A stretch of DNA of 64,000 nt from Phoronis australis (GCA_002633005.1 NMRA01000141.1:614326-678325), one strand, 5' to 3'; counted from the first letter of the stretch, positions 24,900-37,284 are shown. Notes: generated by a model from the letters alone, not told the origin. A program made the numbers and translations.

Positions 24900-26309
24900 C
24901 TGGGAAAGGATACGAGCGATATGGTTCTTAATCTGCAAAGAGAACAATTGAAAGATGGCTGCCACAGCTCCATCTTACATCCGATTTCAACCAAAAATTA
25001 TAGGCCCCGATGAAACGCATGCTGCGCATAAGTTGATTGAACGAGAAATCGCCTGTATCATGCAAACAAAGAAACAGAACACATACTTGGCAAAAAAATT
25101 CCCCTGTAAAAATTCTTTGTATGTGTGACATCATCATCAGCAGCTTGTCGTGTTTACTGTGCTTGGGACTTCATACTTGATGTCTTTGAATGATGTCACT
25201 TGTTAAGTAAATATTTTATTTTTTTCTCGTGAAGAGACGAGTCACTTGGTGTGTCATGACAGGCTGTTGATTAAAGCAAGCTTCTGTGTGCATCTGAATG
25301 ATTTTATAAGATTTGTCGTGTAAGTGTGAGTCATTAAATGTTGAGTTGTTGACTAAGTGCAAAACCAGCTTCATGATGGTAATGTTGACTTGACCTTGTA
25401 AATTTGACTTTTTTATGAATGTAAAACGTTGAAACTGATAATAGGCAGTGGCACATCCTAATCAGTCCTCTATGCCGGAACATTTTCTGAAAATTACGTT
25501 TAACTCTGGGTAATCTATCAAAGTATACATTTTGAGAAGAGACATTTGAAGTCTTTAAATACTTCCAGCTCAAACAAATACCATCGCTATCAACATTTTT
25601 CCCAATAGTCCTTCATTCTGTCAACAAAATTGAAGACTGAACTCTATTACAGTCAATGTGTTCAAGGTCAAACGGAAACGTACAGCGGCGAGTTTTGGGG
25701 AGGTCACCCGTCTGCTATCCATGTCGAGAGGAGGCAGCACAGACGGGGGACCTGTTCAAGTTTGCTGATGGATACCAGTAGGACCCAGGGAAAAATGGTC
25801 TACTGAAGAATATGTGTCATTTTCTCGGTTCTTTCCTGTTTGATCAATTTAAAAATGTTGTTCTGTTGTTGAGAAACTTACTATGATGTATAGATGGAAT
25901 GTAGTTTTCCAGCGCATCAATTTTTCACACCATGTGAAATGACAAATTCCTATTGTTTCACTGTCTGTTTGGCATTTCACAACTGTTTGTGGATGGGGTG
26001 CTCTATTGATTTGTCAGCCAGTTCCCTGGCAGCTGTGCAGTTCATGGATAAATGTCTCCAGTGGATTAGTTTCCCGGAGTCCTGCCTGTGCAGCTTGCCA
26101 AGAGCCAAGCATCCAGTGAGCCTAATTAACACAATTAGGACTGGCTCGTAATAAAAGTTTGTGTTGAGTGCAGTCCATATTGGCCAGGAACGGATGCTGC
26201 TAGGTCATGTAGGGTTAATTAACTGTGGAGTGCTTGTACCAGACTAAAACCCTGAGGCAGTGATAAAAATTAACTGCTAGCATTCCCTAAACCCCAACAA
26301 GAAGAAAAC
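24900..26309 (+). repeat. 1.41 kb direct duplication, copy 1 (probable false duplication)
   Basis: Almost identical to 26350-27759, with scattered single-base differences. It ends exactly at the N gap, and copy 2 begins exactly after it. The equal lengths and the clean return to unique sequence after copy 2 are the pattern left by two haplotype contigs scaffolded in series. The 79- and 85-codon frames present twice are shadows. Confidence 0.85.
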
Positions 26310-26349
26310 NNNNNNNNNNNNNNNNNNNNNNNNNNNNNNNNNNNNNNNN
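26310..26349. other. assembly gap (40 N)
   Basis: Run of N between the two copies of the 1.41 kb duplication. Confidence 1.
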
Positions 26350-27759
26350 CTGGGAAAGGATACGAGCGATATGGTTCTTAATCTGCAAAGAGAACAATTG
26401 AAAGATGGCTGCCACAGCTCCATCTTACATCCGATTTTTACCAAAAATTATAGGCCCCGATGAAACGCATGCTGCGCATAAGTTGATTGAACGAGAAATG
26501 GCCTGTATTATGCAAACAAAGAAACAGAACACATACTTGGCAAAAAAATTCCCCTGTAAAAATTCTTTGTATGTGTGACATCATCATCAGCAGCTTGTCG
26601 TGTTTACTCGGCTTGGGACTTCATACTTGATGTCTTTGAATGATGTCACTTGTTAAGTAAATATTTTATTTTTTTTCTGTGAAGAGACAAGTCACTTGGT
26701 GTGTCATGACAGGCTGTTGATTAAAGCAAACTTCTGTGTGCATCTGAATGATTTTATCAGATTTGTCGTGTAAGTGTGAGTCATTAAATGTTGAGTTGTT
26801 GACTAAGTGCAAAGCCAGCTTCATGATGGTAATGTTGACTTGACCTTGTAAATTTGACTTTTTTATGAATGTAAAATGTTGAAACTGATAATAGGCAGTG
26901 GCACATCCTAATCAGTCCTCTATGCCGGAACATTTTCTGAAAATTACGTTTAACTCTGGGTAATCTATCAAAGTATACGTTTTGAGAAGAGACATTTGAA
27001 GTCTTTAAATACTTCCAGCTCAAACAAATACCATCGCTATCAACATTTTTCCCAATAGTCCTTCACTCTGTCAACAAAATTGAAGACTGAACTCTATTAC
27101 AGTCAATGTGTTCAAGGTCAAACGGAAACGTACAGCGGCGAGTTTTGGGGAGGTCACCCGTCTGCTATCCATGTCGAGAGGAGGCAGCACAGACGGGGGA
27201 CCTGTTCAAGTTTGCTGATGGATACCAGTAGGACCCAGGGAAAAATGGTCTACTGAAGAATATGTGTCATTTTCTCGGTTCTTTCCTGTTTGATCAATTT
27301 AAAAATGTTGTTCTGTTGTTGAGAAACTTACTATGATGTATAGATGGAATGTAGTTTTCCAGCGCATCAATTTTTCACACCATGTGAAATGACAAATTCC
27401 TATTGTTTCACTGTCTGTTTGGCATTTCACAACTGTTTGTGGATGGGGTGCTCTATTGATTTGTCAGCCAGTTCCCTGGCAGCTGTGCAGTTCATGGATA
27501 AATGTCTCCAGTGGATTAGTTTCCCGGAGTCCTGCCTGTGCAGCTTGCCAAGAGCCAAGCATCCAGTGAGCCTAATTAACACAATTAGGACTGGCTCGTA
27601 ATAAAAGTTTGTGTTGAGTGCAGTCCATATTGGCCAGGAACGGATGCTGCTAGGTCATGTAGGGTTAATTAACTGTGGAGTGCTTGTACCAGACTAAAAC
27701 CCTGAGGCAGTGATAAAAATTAACTGCTAGCATTCCCTAAACCCCAACAAGAAGAAAAC
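26350..27759 (+). repeat. 1.41 kb direct duplication, copy 2
   Basis: Second copy of the block that ends at 26309. Unique intron sequence resumes at 27760. Confidence 0.85.
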
Positions 27760-28608
27760 ACCCATCTTGAATTAATGTGCATCGTGACAGGATTGAAATG
27801 AGCCTGGTTGTTTGTTGGTGGATCTTCATTTTTAAACCAGAAAGCAGTGCCAATATTTCATGTTGAGTCCATACAGAGTCTTTTCAGCCCAACTAGTAAC
27901 CTGTTAAAGTTTGGGAAGTTTTGCATTGTCAAGGTCACATTGCCCTTCAATTGTTTGTGCTTCCAAAATGCTAGATGAGTGTTTGCTGCTCTGCCACTGT
28001 TAGTCTTCAAGTTTTCCTTGTTGTTTGTTATGTACAGTGTATACAGTATTACTGACCAACAATCTTTGGAAGACTGTCGAGAAAATTTAGCCAGATATTT
28101 CAATCAGTGCTTTCTGTGTGTTCTCTGTTCGTAAGAATATCACGCAATTTTTATGTAATTCTGCATTTCCTACTACACACGAGTACAGACTTTCTGTTTT
28201 TGTCTTCCTAATTAGTGGAAATCTATATTGCGATAAATTTGGTACTATGGTACACCTCTGCATCTCCTTGTTATGCAATTAACCTCCCTCAAGACTAAGT
28301 GTAATAAATTAAGTTTGAGGGGTACATTGGGTTCTGTGAGTGGTATCACATTTTGTTTCCAATTTACATCTATCCATGGCTTGTCTGGAAAGTTTCAAAA
28401 TACGTCTTTTTTATCTGTGGTGATGAATTCCTCATCATAGCAATGGATATGGATGTATCAAAAATCTTGATTAATGTAATGCTATGTTTGGTATGCGGCA
28501 CCTCGAAAATTGGCAAAGTTTCAATGCACAAAACAGCACTTGGATATCTATTCCTTTTCAACTAGAATGTGTTTCTGTTCTGATGATTTCTCAATGAAGT
28601 ATTGGTAG

Positions 28609-29093
28609 CAGGCCTTTATCCAGGATTTCGAAAATAGGGTGTCCAAAATGGGTTCCCAATATTCCAGGGCGTCCATGATTCGGACGGGTAACCCCCACCC
28701 CCAGCAATCCCCCAAACACATAAGATTTTTTACAAAAAATGCATAGACCAAGGTTTTTACATCTAAGTTTACAAAACAGCCTTCTGTAGTGAGCATTTTT
28801 ACTAAAAAAAACTGTAGACCATGACTTTTACAATGCCATCAACCAAGTGTGAGCATAGCAACATTGTATATACTTTGTATACATTGTATATTTCTTCCTG
28901 CTTTGAAAAAAGAGCCACCACTGTGAGTCTTCATAGGCTTCCTAGTAATCATTACAATGTGTGTGTCCAAACTTGAAAGGTTCCTATTGATAGTGGATGT
29001 TCAAATGATACATTGGGCGTCCTTGCCAGGGCATCCATATTAGTGCTAGGGTGTCCATTTGGACGCCCAGGACCTACGCTGCGTAAAGGCCTG
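28609..29093. mobile_element. hAT-type MITE (485 bases)
   Basis: Ends are inverted (CAGGCCTTTATCCAG and the complement of CAGGCCTTTACGCAG). The flanks are a perfect 8-base target duplication, ATTGGTAG (28601-28608 and 29094-29101). An 8-base duplication plus CAG-starting ends is the hAT signature. Subterminal GGGTGTCC/GGGCGTCC motifs occur repeatedly near both ends, as in transposase-binding regions. There is no transposase, so it is non-autonomous. Confidence 0.85.
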
Positions 29094-29544
29094 ATTGGTA
29101 GATGTTGCTCCATGCACTTTGTAAAAACCACGACAACGGCTGCAAGTCCCTTAAAAAATAAACAAGCTAACGACTACGCGTAACAACGTCGCGTTAAATT
29201 CTTGACTAAAATGGATAAAAACGTTATTTTATCGCTATAAAAGTTAGACGAAACTGCCGAATAATACTGGCTGGAGAAGTTCGTCCAAGTTTGTGAGATG
29301 GTGACAGAGTTGTGTGGTAATTTTGAAAATTTTGTTTTTCATTCAGTTTCTCAGCCAAAGTATCTAGGTGTCCCAGCGAGGTACGATGAATAGGTGATGT
29401 AACCACTATCATAGATTTGGTTAGGCAGTCCCGTTTTCTGAACATATGCTCAAGGAATGTTGTATTTCCTTAATTAATGGTCTTAATTTTATCCATGCTG
29501 TGTTTTACTAGTGTTTTACTACCATTACCTCCAACATACCAGTA

Positions 29545-29663
29545 ATACCGGTAATAGTTGAGTGTAACGTGCCGCATTTTGAGAACCAGTTCTCTCCACT
29601 GAGTAACAGGCATCAAACTGGTTCTCAAAATACGGGCACGTTATATCCGGCTATTACCAATGT
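29545..29663. repeat. foldback hairpin beside Ral exon 2
   Basis: Arms of about 45 bases (29545-29589 and 29618-29663) pair around 'ttttgagaaccag'/'ctggttctcaaaa' with a few mismatches, with a loop of about 28 bases. It sits about 57 bases upstream of the exon 2 start, where it could affect branch-point or acceptor accessibility. Confidence 0.75.
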
Positions 29664-29669
29664 ACCTAA

Positions 29670-29930
<261 letters not shown>

Positions 29931-30164
29931 TAAGTGAACGAACTAATTGACGGAGAATGGAGATGTCACTGCTCACTAGGCGGCAGCAGTGAATCAACAG
30001 TACTACCCATATTCATAGATGCAGTTTGCCGCTGTTTAACTTTCAATGTTGATTCCTTGATCGAATCACTTTGGGTTTGAAAACATTACTGTACTCATCT
30101 GATCTTGAATTGTTGGCGAATGAGCCGGCAACTCAAGTAACAGGCAATGCATAGATGCACCATT

Positions 30165-30305
30165 TTCAAAATTGCAATTTTAGAGTTGGCCAACCCCAAC
30201 AAACCCTGAAGTGCTCTTTTTCTTGTCGCGAGTGGTTTTGACTTTCGTTGTTCTCGGTAGAAACAAAAACAGAACCCTTTCACGGCAAAGAACATTATGA
30301 GGCTG
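30165..30305 (+). repeat. dispersed MITE copy in Ral intron 2
   Basis: Shares 'gcaattttag(a/g)gttggccaa' and flanking sequence with the element at 9020-9191, same orientation, and ends with a degraded 'attatgag' terminus. No coding capacity. Confidence 0.5.
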
Positions 30306-30719
30306 ATTTTAGCTAACTGAAGAGGGCAAAATGCAGCTTTAAATGTTTATATTCAGAGAGTCCGTTCTCTAAAAAGAGTATCTTCTCTTCATCAGCATCA
30401 TGTAGTGAATGTGTAGTAACCTAATGTTTGTGCGTCAATGTGTTATGCACATTCTGTCAAGGTTGCTTGTACTTTTATTTCGTGATTTTATCAATGGTAG
30501 GCTTACTTGGTTTCCTCAACAGTGTTCTTGAAAATAATTTGTCCTTGTATTTTTAAAATTCTTCGAATACAAGCCGTAGCTGTTGTCCGCTAATTAGGAC
30601 AAAATGGTGCTTCCATGAATGTAATGGGGACTGTGTTTATTTTCAGTCTCATTCATGAATGATATATTTGTGGCCATCGTGTTTCACTCGTTGTCATGAA
30701 GGTTCTCTGCTGTTTCCAG

Positions 30720-30894
30720 GGAACAGATTTTACGTGTGAAAAATGATGAAAATATACCATTTCTACTGGTTGGCAATAAAGCTGATTTAGAAGAAAGGCG
30801 ACAGGTGTCACTAGGTGATGGACAGGCGCGTGCAGAACAGTGGGGAGTACCCTACGTTGAGACTTCGGCCAAAACGAGGGCAAATGTTGATAAG
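30720..30894 (+). CDS. RAL: Ral coding exon 3 (NKxD and SAK motifs)
   Basis: Completes Arg107 and encodes residues 108-165, [20 protein letters not shown] to TRANVDK. It contains the guanine-specificity motif NKAD and ETSAK. Its donor (gtaacg) ends in phase 0 and can join either of two downstream terminal exons, both of which begin in phase 0. Confidence 0.97.
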
Positions 30895-32960
30895 GTAACG
30901 GGAACACCTGTGTCTGTGTTGTTAATTATAGGATAAGTGTTGCTGCATGTCATTGGGCATACTTAAAAATAAAAATGAAAATAAAAATAAAAATATACAA
31001 ATAGCATCTAAGATTAACTCGTTGGTTTGTTAGAATTTAAAGTGGAAAGGCATTATTTTTAATGTTATTTTCTCTAAAATTACAAAAAATACTAATTTCC
31101 AGTTACATGAAGATACATTTGGATGTTAATTCAAGTGTTCTGATGGCTTTTATTGACAATGCATACAAACTTCATTCCATGAAACGATTAATTGTTGTGA
31201 ATGTGTTATTTCTCCATTCCATTTCAGTGAACAAACACAATGGCTGACTTGACTGTCACTGTGTGAGTTCAATTAGTCATTGCATTCGCTCAATGAGATG
31301 AAACTTGGAAATGTGTCAGTTGCAGCAGAACATTGCCAACCTGTGCTATTATTGAAAATAACATAAAAAATGTTGGCTTTTTACTTAACATTTAATTTGT
31401 TGGTGACACTGTTTAATATCCAAACAAGGTAGTTTAGTTTTTAGGCATGCTTCTGTGTCTTTCAGTCTTTTTGCTGAATTAAAGTTAAAATTATTTTTTC
31501 AATGTTCTTATAGCTTAGCGTTATCTGCTCCTGTGACACAGCTCAGCGCAATCATTTACTTCACCAAATCATTATCTCTGTGGCAGTACTAGCTTTTTCT
31601 GTGCTCAAAACTTGCATTTTTATTTTCAAATTTCCTCTGTCGGCCAAGTGCAGGAATACATGCTAAACTGCCAGATACTCTGAAAGTGTGCATGACTAGA
31701 GTCGGCAATAATTATTCCAGATCACCTCGTGAGTGCGTCGCTGGCATACGAAATCTGACAGTCTCGCGTTACTAAATCCACCGCCTCCAAATAAAGAACA
31801 GCTTCTTTAATTTTTTGTATTTGCATTTGATTTATTGCAAACTGTATTCAGTTAATGTAAAGCTGCTATATTCGAGTTTGACAAGTAAGGTGCTAAAATT
31901 CCAATTAAAAATCAAATATTTCATATTTTAGACATCAAAATGAATCACAATTTTTCGATTCTGCAGGTACAAAAAATCCCCCAAGCCACGTGTCCATGCA
32001 TTCTCTAAAATAAAAAGTAATTGCAGGTGGTCTGATTCACATGGTACTGGACGTGCGCAGGTCACTCAGGTGCCCATTGCACGGATCACCGGGAACCATT
32101 TTTGGGCTTTATTAATTGTTAAAACTGAGCTGTGGAGGTGGAGACCTGACTCATGGGTATAGCAGTGCTGTCCAGTGGGACTCAAAGTCACGATCTTGCG
32201 TAAAAGGAGTGGCCACCTATCCCACTAGGCCAGACTGCCGCCTCTAGGCCACACTGCCTCCTCTAGGCCACACTGCCCCCACTAGGCCACACTGCCTCCT
32301 CTAGGCCACTCTGCCCCCACTAGGCCACACTGCCTCCACTAGGCCACACTGCCTCCACTAGGACACTCTGCCTCCACTAGGACACACTGCCTCCACTAGG
32401 ACACACTGCCTCCACTAGGACACACTGCCTCCACTAGACCACCCAGAATTCTTTAGCACTAATAATGAAAATATTAATTAGTGTCCTCAGAAAAATCAAA
32501 TCAGTGATTTTTGTTAAAGAATGCAAGGACATGTGGAGATTTTTTCGTACCTGGGTCGCAGATAATTTGTTTTGCTGTAGTGTATAGCATTCCAAAAATC
32601 ATACTAATTTGAATTTTAGCCACCTAATTCAACCAACTCGACTACAGCAGCTGTAATAAGTCATTTCATTGTGTATCGTTAACTTCTGAATTTTGTAAGC
32701 ATTTTCTGAACATTCCAACAAGACAGGGCTTTCGTTGGCCTCATTTTGTCAGATTTTGTTTGGGGCAAGAGCAATAAATTGTCGCGGCCATCAGTCTTCT
32801 CAACATTAGCTCATGTTAACCACTGCAAATATCAGTAGGTGTTCTCCACTACTGGATATTTAGCTGGTATTGTGTAGTTTTGCACGACCTTAACTGAGTG
32901 ATGCTTTAGTTTTTTGTGTTGTGTCCCGCTTGACCCCGTACTAACGTTGGTTTGTTTTAG
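30895..32960 (+). other. Ral intron 3 (upstream part)
   Basis: AT-rich intron between exon 3 and the first alternative last exon. It contains an A-rich simple stretch near 30965-31000 and the 20-base minisatellite at 32222-32442. No other exon is visible. Confidence 0.6.
32222..32442 (+). repeat. 20-base minisatellite, about 11 copies
   Basis: Units of the form CTAGGCCACACTGCCTCCAC, drifting to 'ctaggacacactgcctccac' in the 3' half. The gradual change along the array shows local expansion of variant units. It lies about 500 bases upstream of alternative exon 4a. Confidence 0.95.
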
Positions 32961-33092
32961 TGCTTTTTTGACTTGATGCGAATTATGTCAGAGCGAAAGA
33001 TGGCCGCCTCAGGCCAGTCGACGCGTCGCCACACGGAGCAGAAAGACACGGATAAAAAGCCTAAAAAGAAACGAAAGTGCACCCTACTGTGA
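32961..33092 (+). CDS. RAL: Ral alternative last exon 4a (tail ending CTLL)
   Basis: Behind a good acceptor (tttgttttag) a phase-0 frame reads CFFDLMRIMSERKMAASG, a Ser/Thr/His stretch (QSTRRHTEQKDTD), then KKPKKKRK and CTLL-stop. The start matches the Ral helix FFDLMR, and the end has a polybasic region plus a CAAX box with terminal Leu, predicting geranylgeranylation. Joined to exon 3 it gives a 208-residue Ral. First residue is Cys where exon 4b has Val. The RRHT segment is a plausible basophilic-kinase site; human RALA and RALB tails are phosphorylated at other positions, so this is only analogy. The stop makes 4a terminal, so 4a and 4b are mutually exclusive. Confidence 0.9.
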   Translation, partial: CFFDLMRIMSERKMAASGQSTRRHTEQKDTDKKPKKKRKCTLL

Positions 33093-36000
33093 TTTCTCTG
33101 CATTTTGAATGTTATAGTGTTGTATGACGAAGGTACTAACCTGGGTTTGGGAAAATGAGCATTGAAGCTTTCATTTCCTCAGAGACCTGTCCTTCCCATT
33201 GCCTTTCTGAAACTCCTATATTTGTTCATTTTACCCTCTCTCAGCCTTGTCTTGTATCATTGTGTCTTCGAGGCTTTTCTTGTCACTCTCTGGGTGTTGC
33301 GGTGGAACTTCTTTGTGCTGTTTCTACCTTTGCATGTGTGTTCCTTATGTGGTGATAGACTCTCTTGTTTACCTGCTCAGTTCTGTCTGCTTACTTGATA
33401 GGTAATTGTAACCTTTTTTGAATTTTCAAAAACACAACATTCACATATTATGTAACGTGTCTTTATGTTCTGTTAAACCCATGATATGTCTTTAAATTAG
33501 CTGTTTACCGGACAGATTGGTTGAAATTTCACACATTCATATTATGGTCGTGGTCGAGGGAATCATTTTTCAGATTTCTGTTTTTTTTTCCGGGACATGA
33601 GTTCCACGGCTAAATACAAAGTAATTACTATGAAGATATCGGCTAACGAAAATGATGGTTTGGGCCAATCTTTTAAAACAGGAATAAGATTTTGGTGGGT
33701 GGTAGCTCAGTTTTTGGGAGAATGTAATGGTATGAGGCACGGTTTGTTGCACACGGACATTAAGAATATAGAGTTAAAACACTGTTGGCCACAGCTTCAT
33801 AGTTTCTTTCAGAAATTCAAGTTCAGAGCAAAAATGAAAAATTTCCATCACATATGATTGTGCGACATTTTCAATGGAGGATACAGAAATTATACACTTT
33901 CATGGGTTGAAAATGGATGGTTAAAAAGTTATTGAATGAACCGTCAAAAGAATTCATGAAGGTTAATTTATTACCTTTATTGCTATGCCTATTCATTGAT
34001 TCATTAATAGTTTAACCTCTTTATGCGCTTTCTACAGCAGTGAATAGTTTTAATACTAGCACAAAATCAATCTCCAACTCGCTGCTATTGATGACAAGAG
34101 TACAATCATCTTCATCCTACACTCTAAGTAAATTAATGGTGGTCTCATTTACATAGATATTAGTCTGCTTAGCTTCCAACAACTCGAGTGTGATCTCATC
34201 AGTCAGCGTGAAGTAGCTTTTATTTTTTGCAAAAGTTCCAAGGGTCTAAGCAAAAAAATTCCGCTTGGTCGCAGGCTATTAAATTCAGAATCAGTTGTAT
34301 GTAAAACATTTTGAAACCAGCTGTGTTTGGTTGACACAGGAATTAACGAGGTTATCATACTTAATATCAGATTTAAGAATATGACATTGACTGAAGGTTG
34401 CATTACTCCTTCAAAATATTGAAATGAAATTATCAAACACTACAGTTTGACTACAAATATACTATGTCTCATTTAAATCATGAGTATTCAAATTTGTATC
34501 AAGCGCCTCCTATTGACTTCCTGGAGAACTGTGTGTAAAGAAACAATTTGTAAAGAAATTGCAGAAAATTATACCACAACTGATACACTTAAAACAAGTT
34601 TGAACTTACAAAAATCCTAGCAATTATAAATATTACGCAATTGTTATTTGATAGTGAAATCAACAATTAATAAAAATTGTTTTGCGTTCAAGGCGTAAGG
34701 TCTTAGTGTGTACAGAAGCTGAAGGCCACCAACAACTGAGGTCTAGCTGCTTGACCGACCGACACTCCTTCTGATGATCACAATAAAAGTATTTGAATTT
34801 TGTTATATAATTTTATTTTGCCGTCACCTTGGACATCATTCAGTATCATGCCATTTTGCATCTCTAGTAGTGCAAATTCTAGGTATTTGCACACATTTCT
34901 TGTCCATATTTCACAGGACGACACGGAATTCTTGGGAAACCCCCACAGGATTGTTGTTACCCTAATGAAAGAAGGCACAGTTTTTATTATTTGTTTATTT
35001 CACTGTCAAATAACAATTGTGTAAAATTTGGAATTACTTGGGTTTTTTTAAATGCTCATTTTTGTTTTTAAGTGAATTAGTTGTGTTGTTTTCTTTAAAA
35101 CTGCATTTATTTACAAATTGTTTCTTTTCCTGATTATACTTGTACTCACTGTTCTCTCAGAAGTCACTAGCACTTGCTACAAATTTGAATATTCACGGTT
35201 TTAATGAGACGGAGCATATTTAAATACCTTGTTCACGCGAACCTGGTTATTAATATTAAAACCCATTTGAAGGTTCAAACTCTAAACCTGTTTTTTTAAA
35301 AGTTGTAACTGTAACAGGGTTATAACCCTCTCTGAGGGTGGTTTAGCAAGGTGTTAGTACCGTTTTAAGTGTGCGAACACAGAAGTTACAGAAGCATTAA
35401 ACCACTGGATGACCATGTCGTTAAATCTCCATGGAAGTAATGAAGCGCAGAAGCAGTAACACTGACCTCTAGTGGCCGAAGCCACAAACCAGGGTTACAA
35501 CAGTTATAACTGTCAGTGTGAATGATAAATATGGCAGTTGAAACTATTGAAAGAGTTGGTGTGAACTCAGCTAATGCCTGGTCATGGTGTTGACATTGTA
35601 TCATAAGTCACACTTCTTTCACAACCAGTAAGGTACTGCTGCTGAAAGGTATATTGAGTACTGCTTAGGTAACATGGCTATTACCTTGGGACATCCTGTT
35701 TCTCACATTTGCTAGTGTCTTAGTCTTGTGTTGTTTTGGGGTTAATAAATGGCTTCATTCTGATTTCATCTTACTTCAGTTTTGGTCATCTTTGACCCAC
35801 CAATGTAGAGTTCACTATTATATAGCACTGTAATACTGTCATGGCAAGTGAAGCATCCAGAATGTGACTATTATTTCATAACTTCTATTATTATGTCTTT
35901 GTTATGAGCTTGTCACGTAATACTTAGTAATAATAGCATGTTTGCATTGCATTGTGTTGTCCTATTAACCAGTATTTCAACCTGCCAGTTATTGTTTGAT

Positions 36001-37145
36001 CTAATTTGGACTGTCTTTGTCCATATTGCCTTTTGGTGGGTAGGTTACGTCAACAGATGTAGTTACTATTCATTTCATGTTTTGTCAAAGCTTACAATTT
36101 CCTATTTTTTAATGCCGTTCTATCTCAATTAACGTTTTTTCATGTACGGAGATATGTGTTTTACTGTTTCCGTTTGAAAATACCAATTTAGTGCACTGTT
36201 GGCATGATGGGAAATCCTGTTGTGTAACAGGGAGCTTTAAAGAATTGTGCCTTTTATTTAATTACAATAATTTTTTCTAACCTTTCTGTGACGAAATATT
36301 CTTGCTGGCAGCAAAAATCTAACTCTGTGAAAGTCACGAGATTCTTCACAATTGAGGTTTTCAAATTGCATGATATTGTGTACAGTATTCATCGGGGTTA
36401 TTGCCTATGGTGGTTAAATTTGGAAATTCAAGAATCTGGATGGCCATGGGGATTCGACATTGGTCATTAATGCTAACAGCAAACTGTTTCAAACAAATGG
36501 CTTCACCATTGTTTTTGCTCACAAGTACTCTAATGCCTGTGAGCCAAAAAGAACCATTTCGCATCTCCTTCAATCAGCAAGTAGTGGATATGCAGTGCTT
36601 AGCCTAACGATAGTGGCGCCACCGTTAGGCAGTATCAGCATGCATCCTCAGTGTAGAAGTGTAATGTGATCATTATAAAACAGTAGAACAGTGTAAGGGA
36701 TCTAAAAGATTTGATGAAGAAAACAAAGAAAATACAAAACTTAGGCTGTTGACAAGGTTATAATTTCACCTCAGAGTTGCTGGGTGGCTAAGTTACTGGA
36801 ATCAGTTAATGTATTAGTTCTTTGGTTAAAACTGTAGTGTATTCTGTAGAACAAGTTGTTACAAGTAAAGCAAGATCATGCAGGCGAGTGTTTCGCAAGT
36901 TTGTACGTAACCTTACTAGCGAAATGGTCGCCTCTGAAATGACTGGTCAGTGAGACTGGAATGTTGAATTATGTTCTGTAAAAGCAAAGACCTCTCATTG
37001 CAAGTGTTTGGTGAATGTCTCGTATTACGGAACACATCCTGGGTTTACCCACCATGCAGGTCACTTGTGCCTTTCCTACTCTCATGATTTCTTGTTGTGT
37101 CGGTGTGATATTTATTACAAATGACATGGTGTTCTTGATTTTCAG
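33093..37145 (+). other. region between the two Ral last exons
   Basis: 3'UTR of the 4a transcript and intron before 4b. No clear AATAAA close to the 4a stop was noticed. Short frames (33597-33857, 34203-34436, 35386-35604 and others) have no family signature. A degraded inverted-repeat pair around 'gggttataaccc' and 'gttataac' at about 35300-35515 may be a MITE. Confidence 0.5.
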
Positions 37146-37259
37146 GTGTTTTTCGATTTGATGAGAGACATTAGAAAACGGAAAGAAGAACCGACGAATC
37201 AGGCAAATGCAAATAAAGATAAAAAGAAGAAAAAGAAAGCAAAGTGTGTTATACTGTAA
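37146..37259 (+). CDS. RAL: Ral alternative last exon 4b (tail ending CVIL)
   Basis: After the acceptor 'cttgattttcag' a phase-0 frame reads VFFDLMRDIRKRKEEPTNQA, NANKD, six lysines, AK and CVIL-stop. VFFDLMR matches the usual Ral junction exactly, so 4b is probably the ancestral exon. The tail is 37 residues (202 in total), strongly polybasic, without Ser/Thr beyond one Thr, and ends in a Leu-type CAAX. The last 17 bases with the stop are repeated 24 bases downstream in the same frame. Confidence 0.95.
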   Translation: MFFDLMRDIRKRKEEPTNQANANKDKKKKKKAKCVIL

Positions 37260-37284
37260 TACAAAATGTGTGTTATACTGTAAT
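37244..37284 (+). repeat. 24-base tandem duplication over the Ral 4b stop codon
   Basis: GTGTGTTATACTGTAAT occurs at 37244-37260 and again at 37268-37284. The offset of 24 keeps frame, so the second copy also spells C-V-I-L-stop. Confidence 0.9.

Noticed and set aside
24900-27759. Recent biological segmental duplication in Ral intron 1
   Set aside because: Exact abutment of both copies to an N gap and equal length make a haplotype-scaffolding artefact far more likely.
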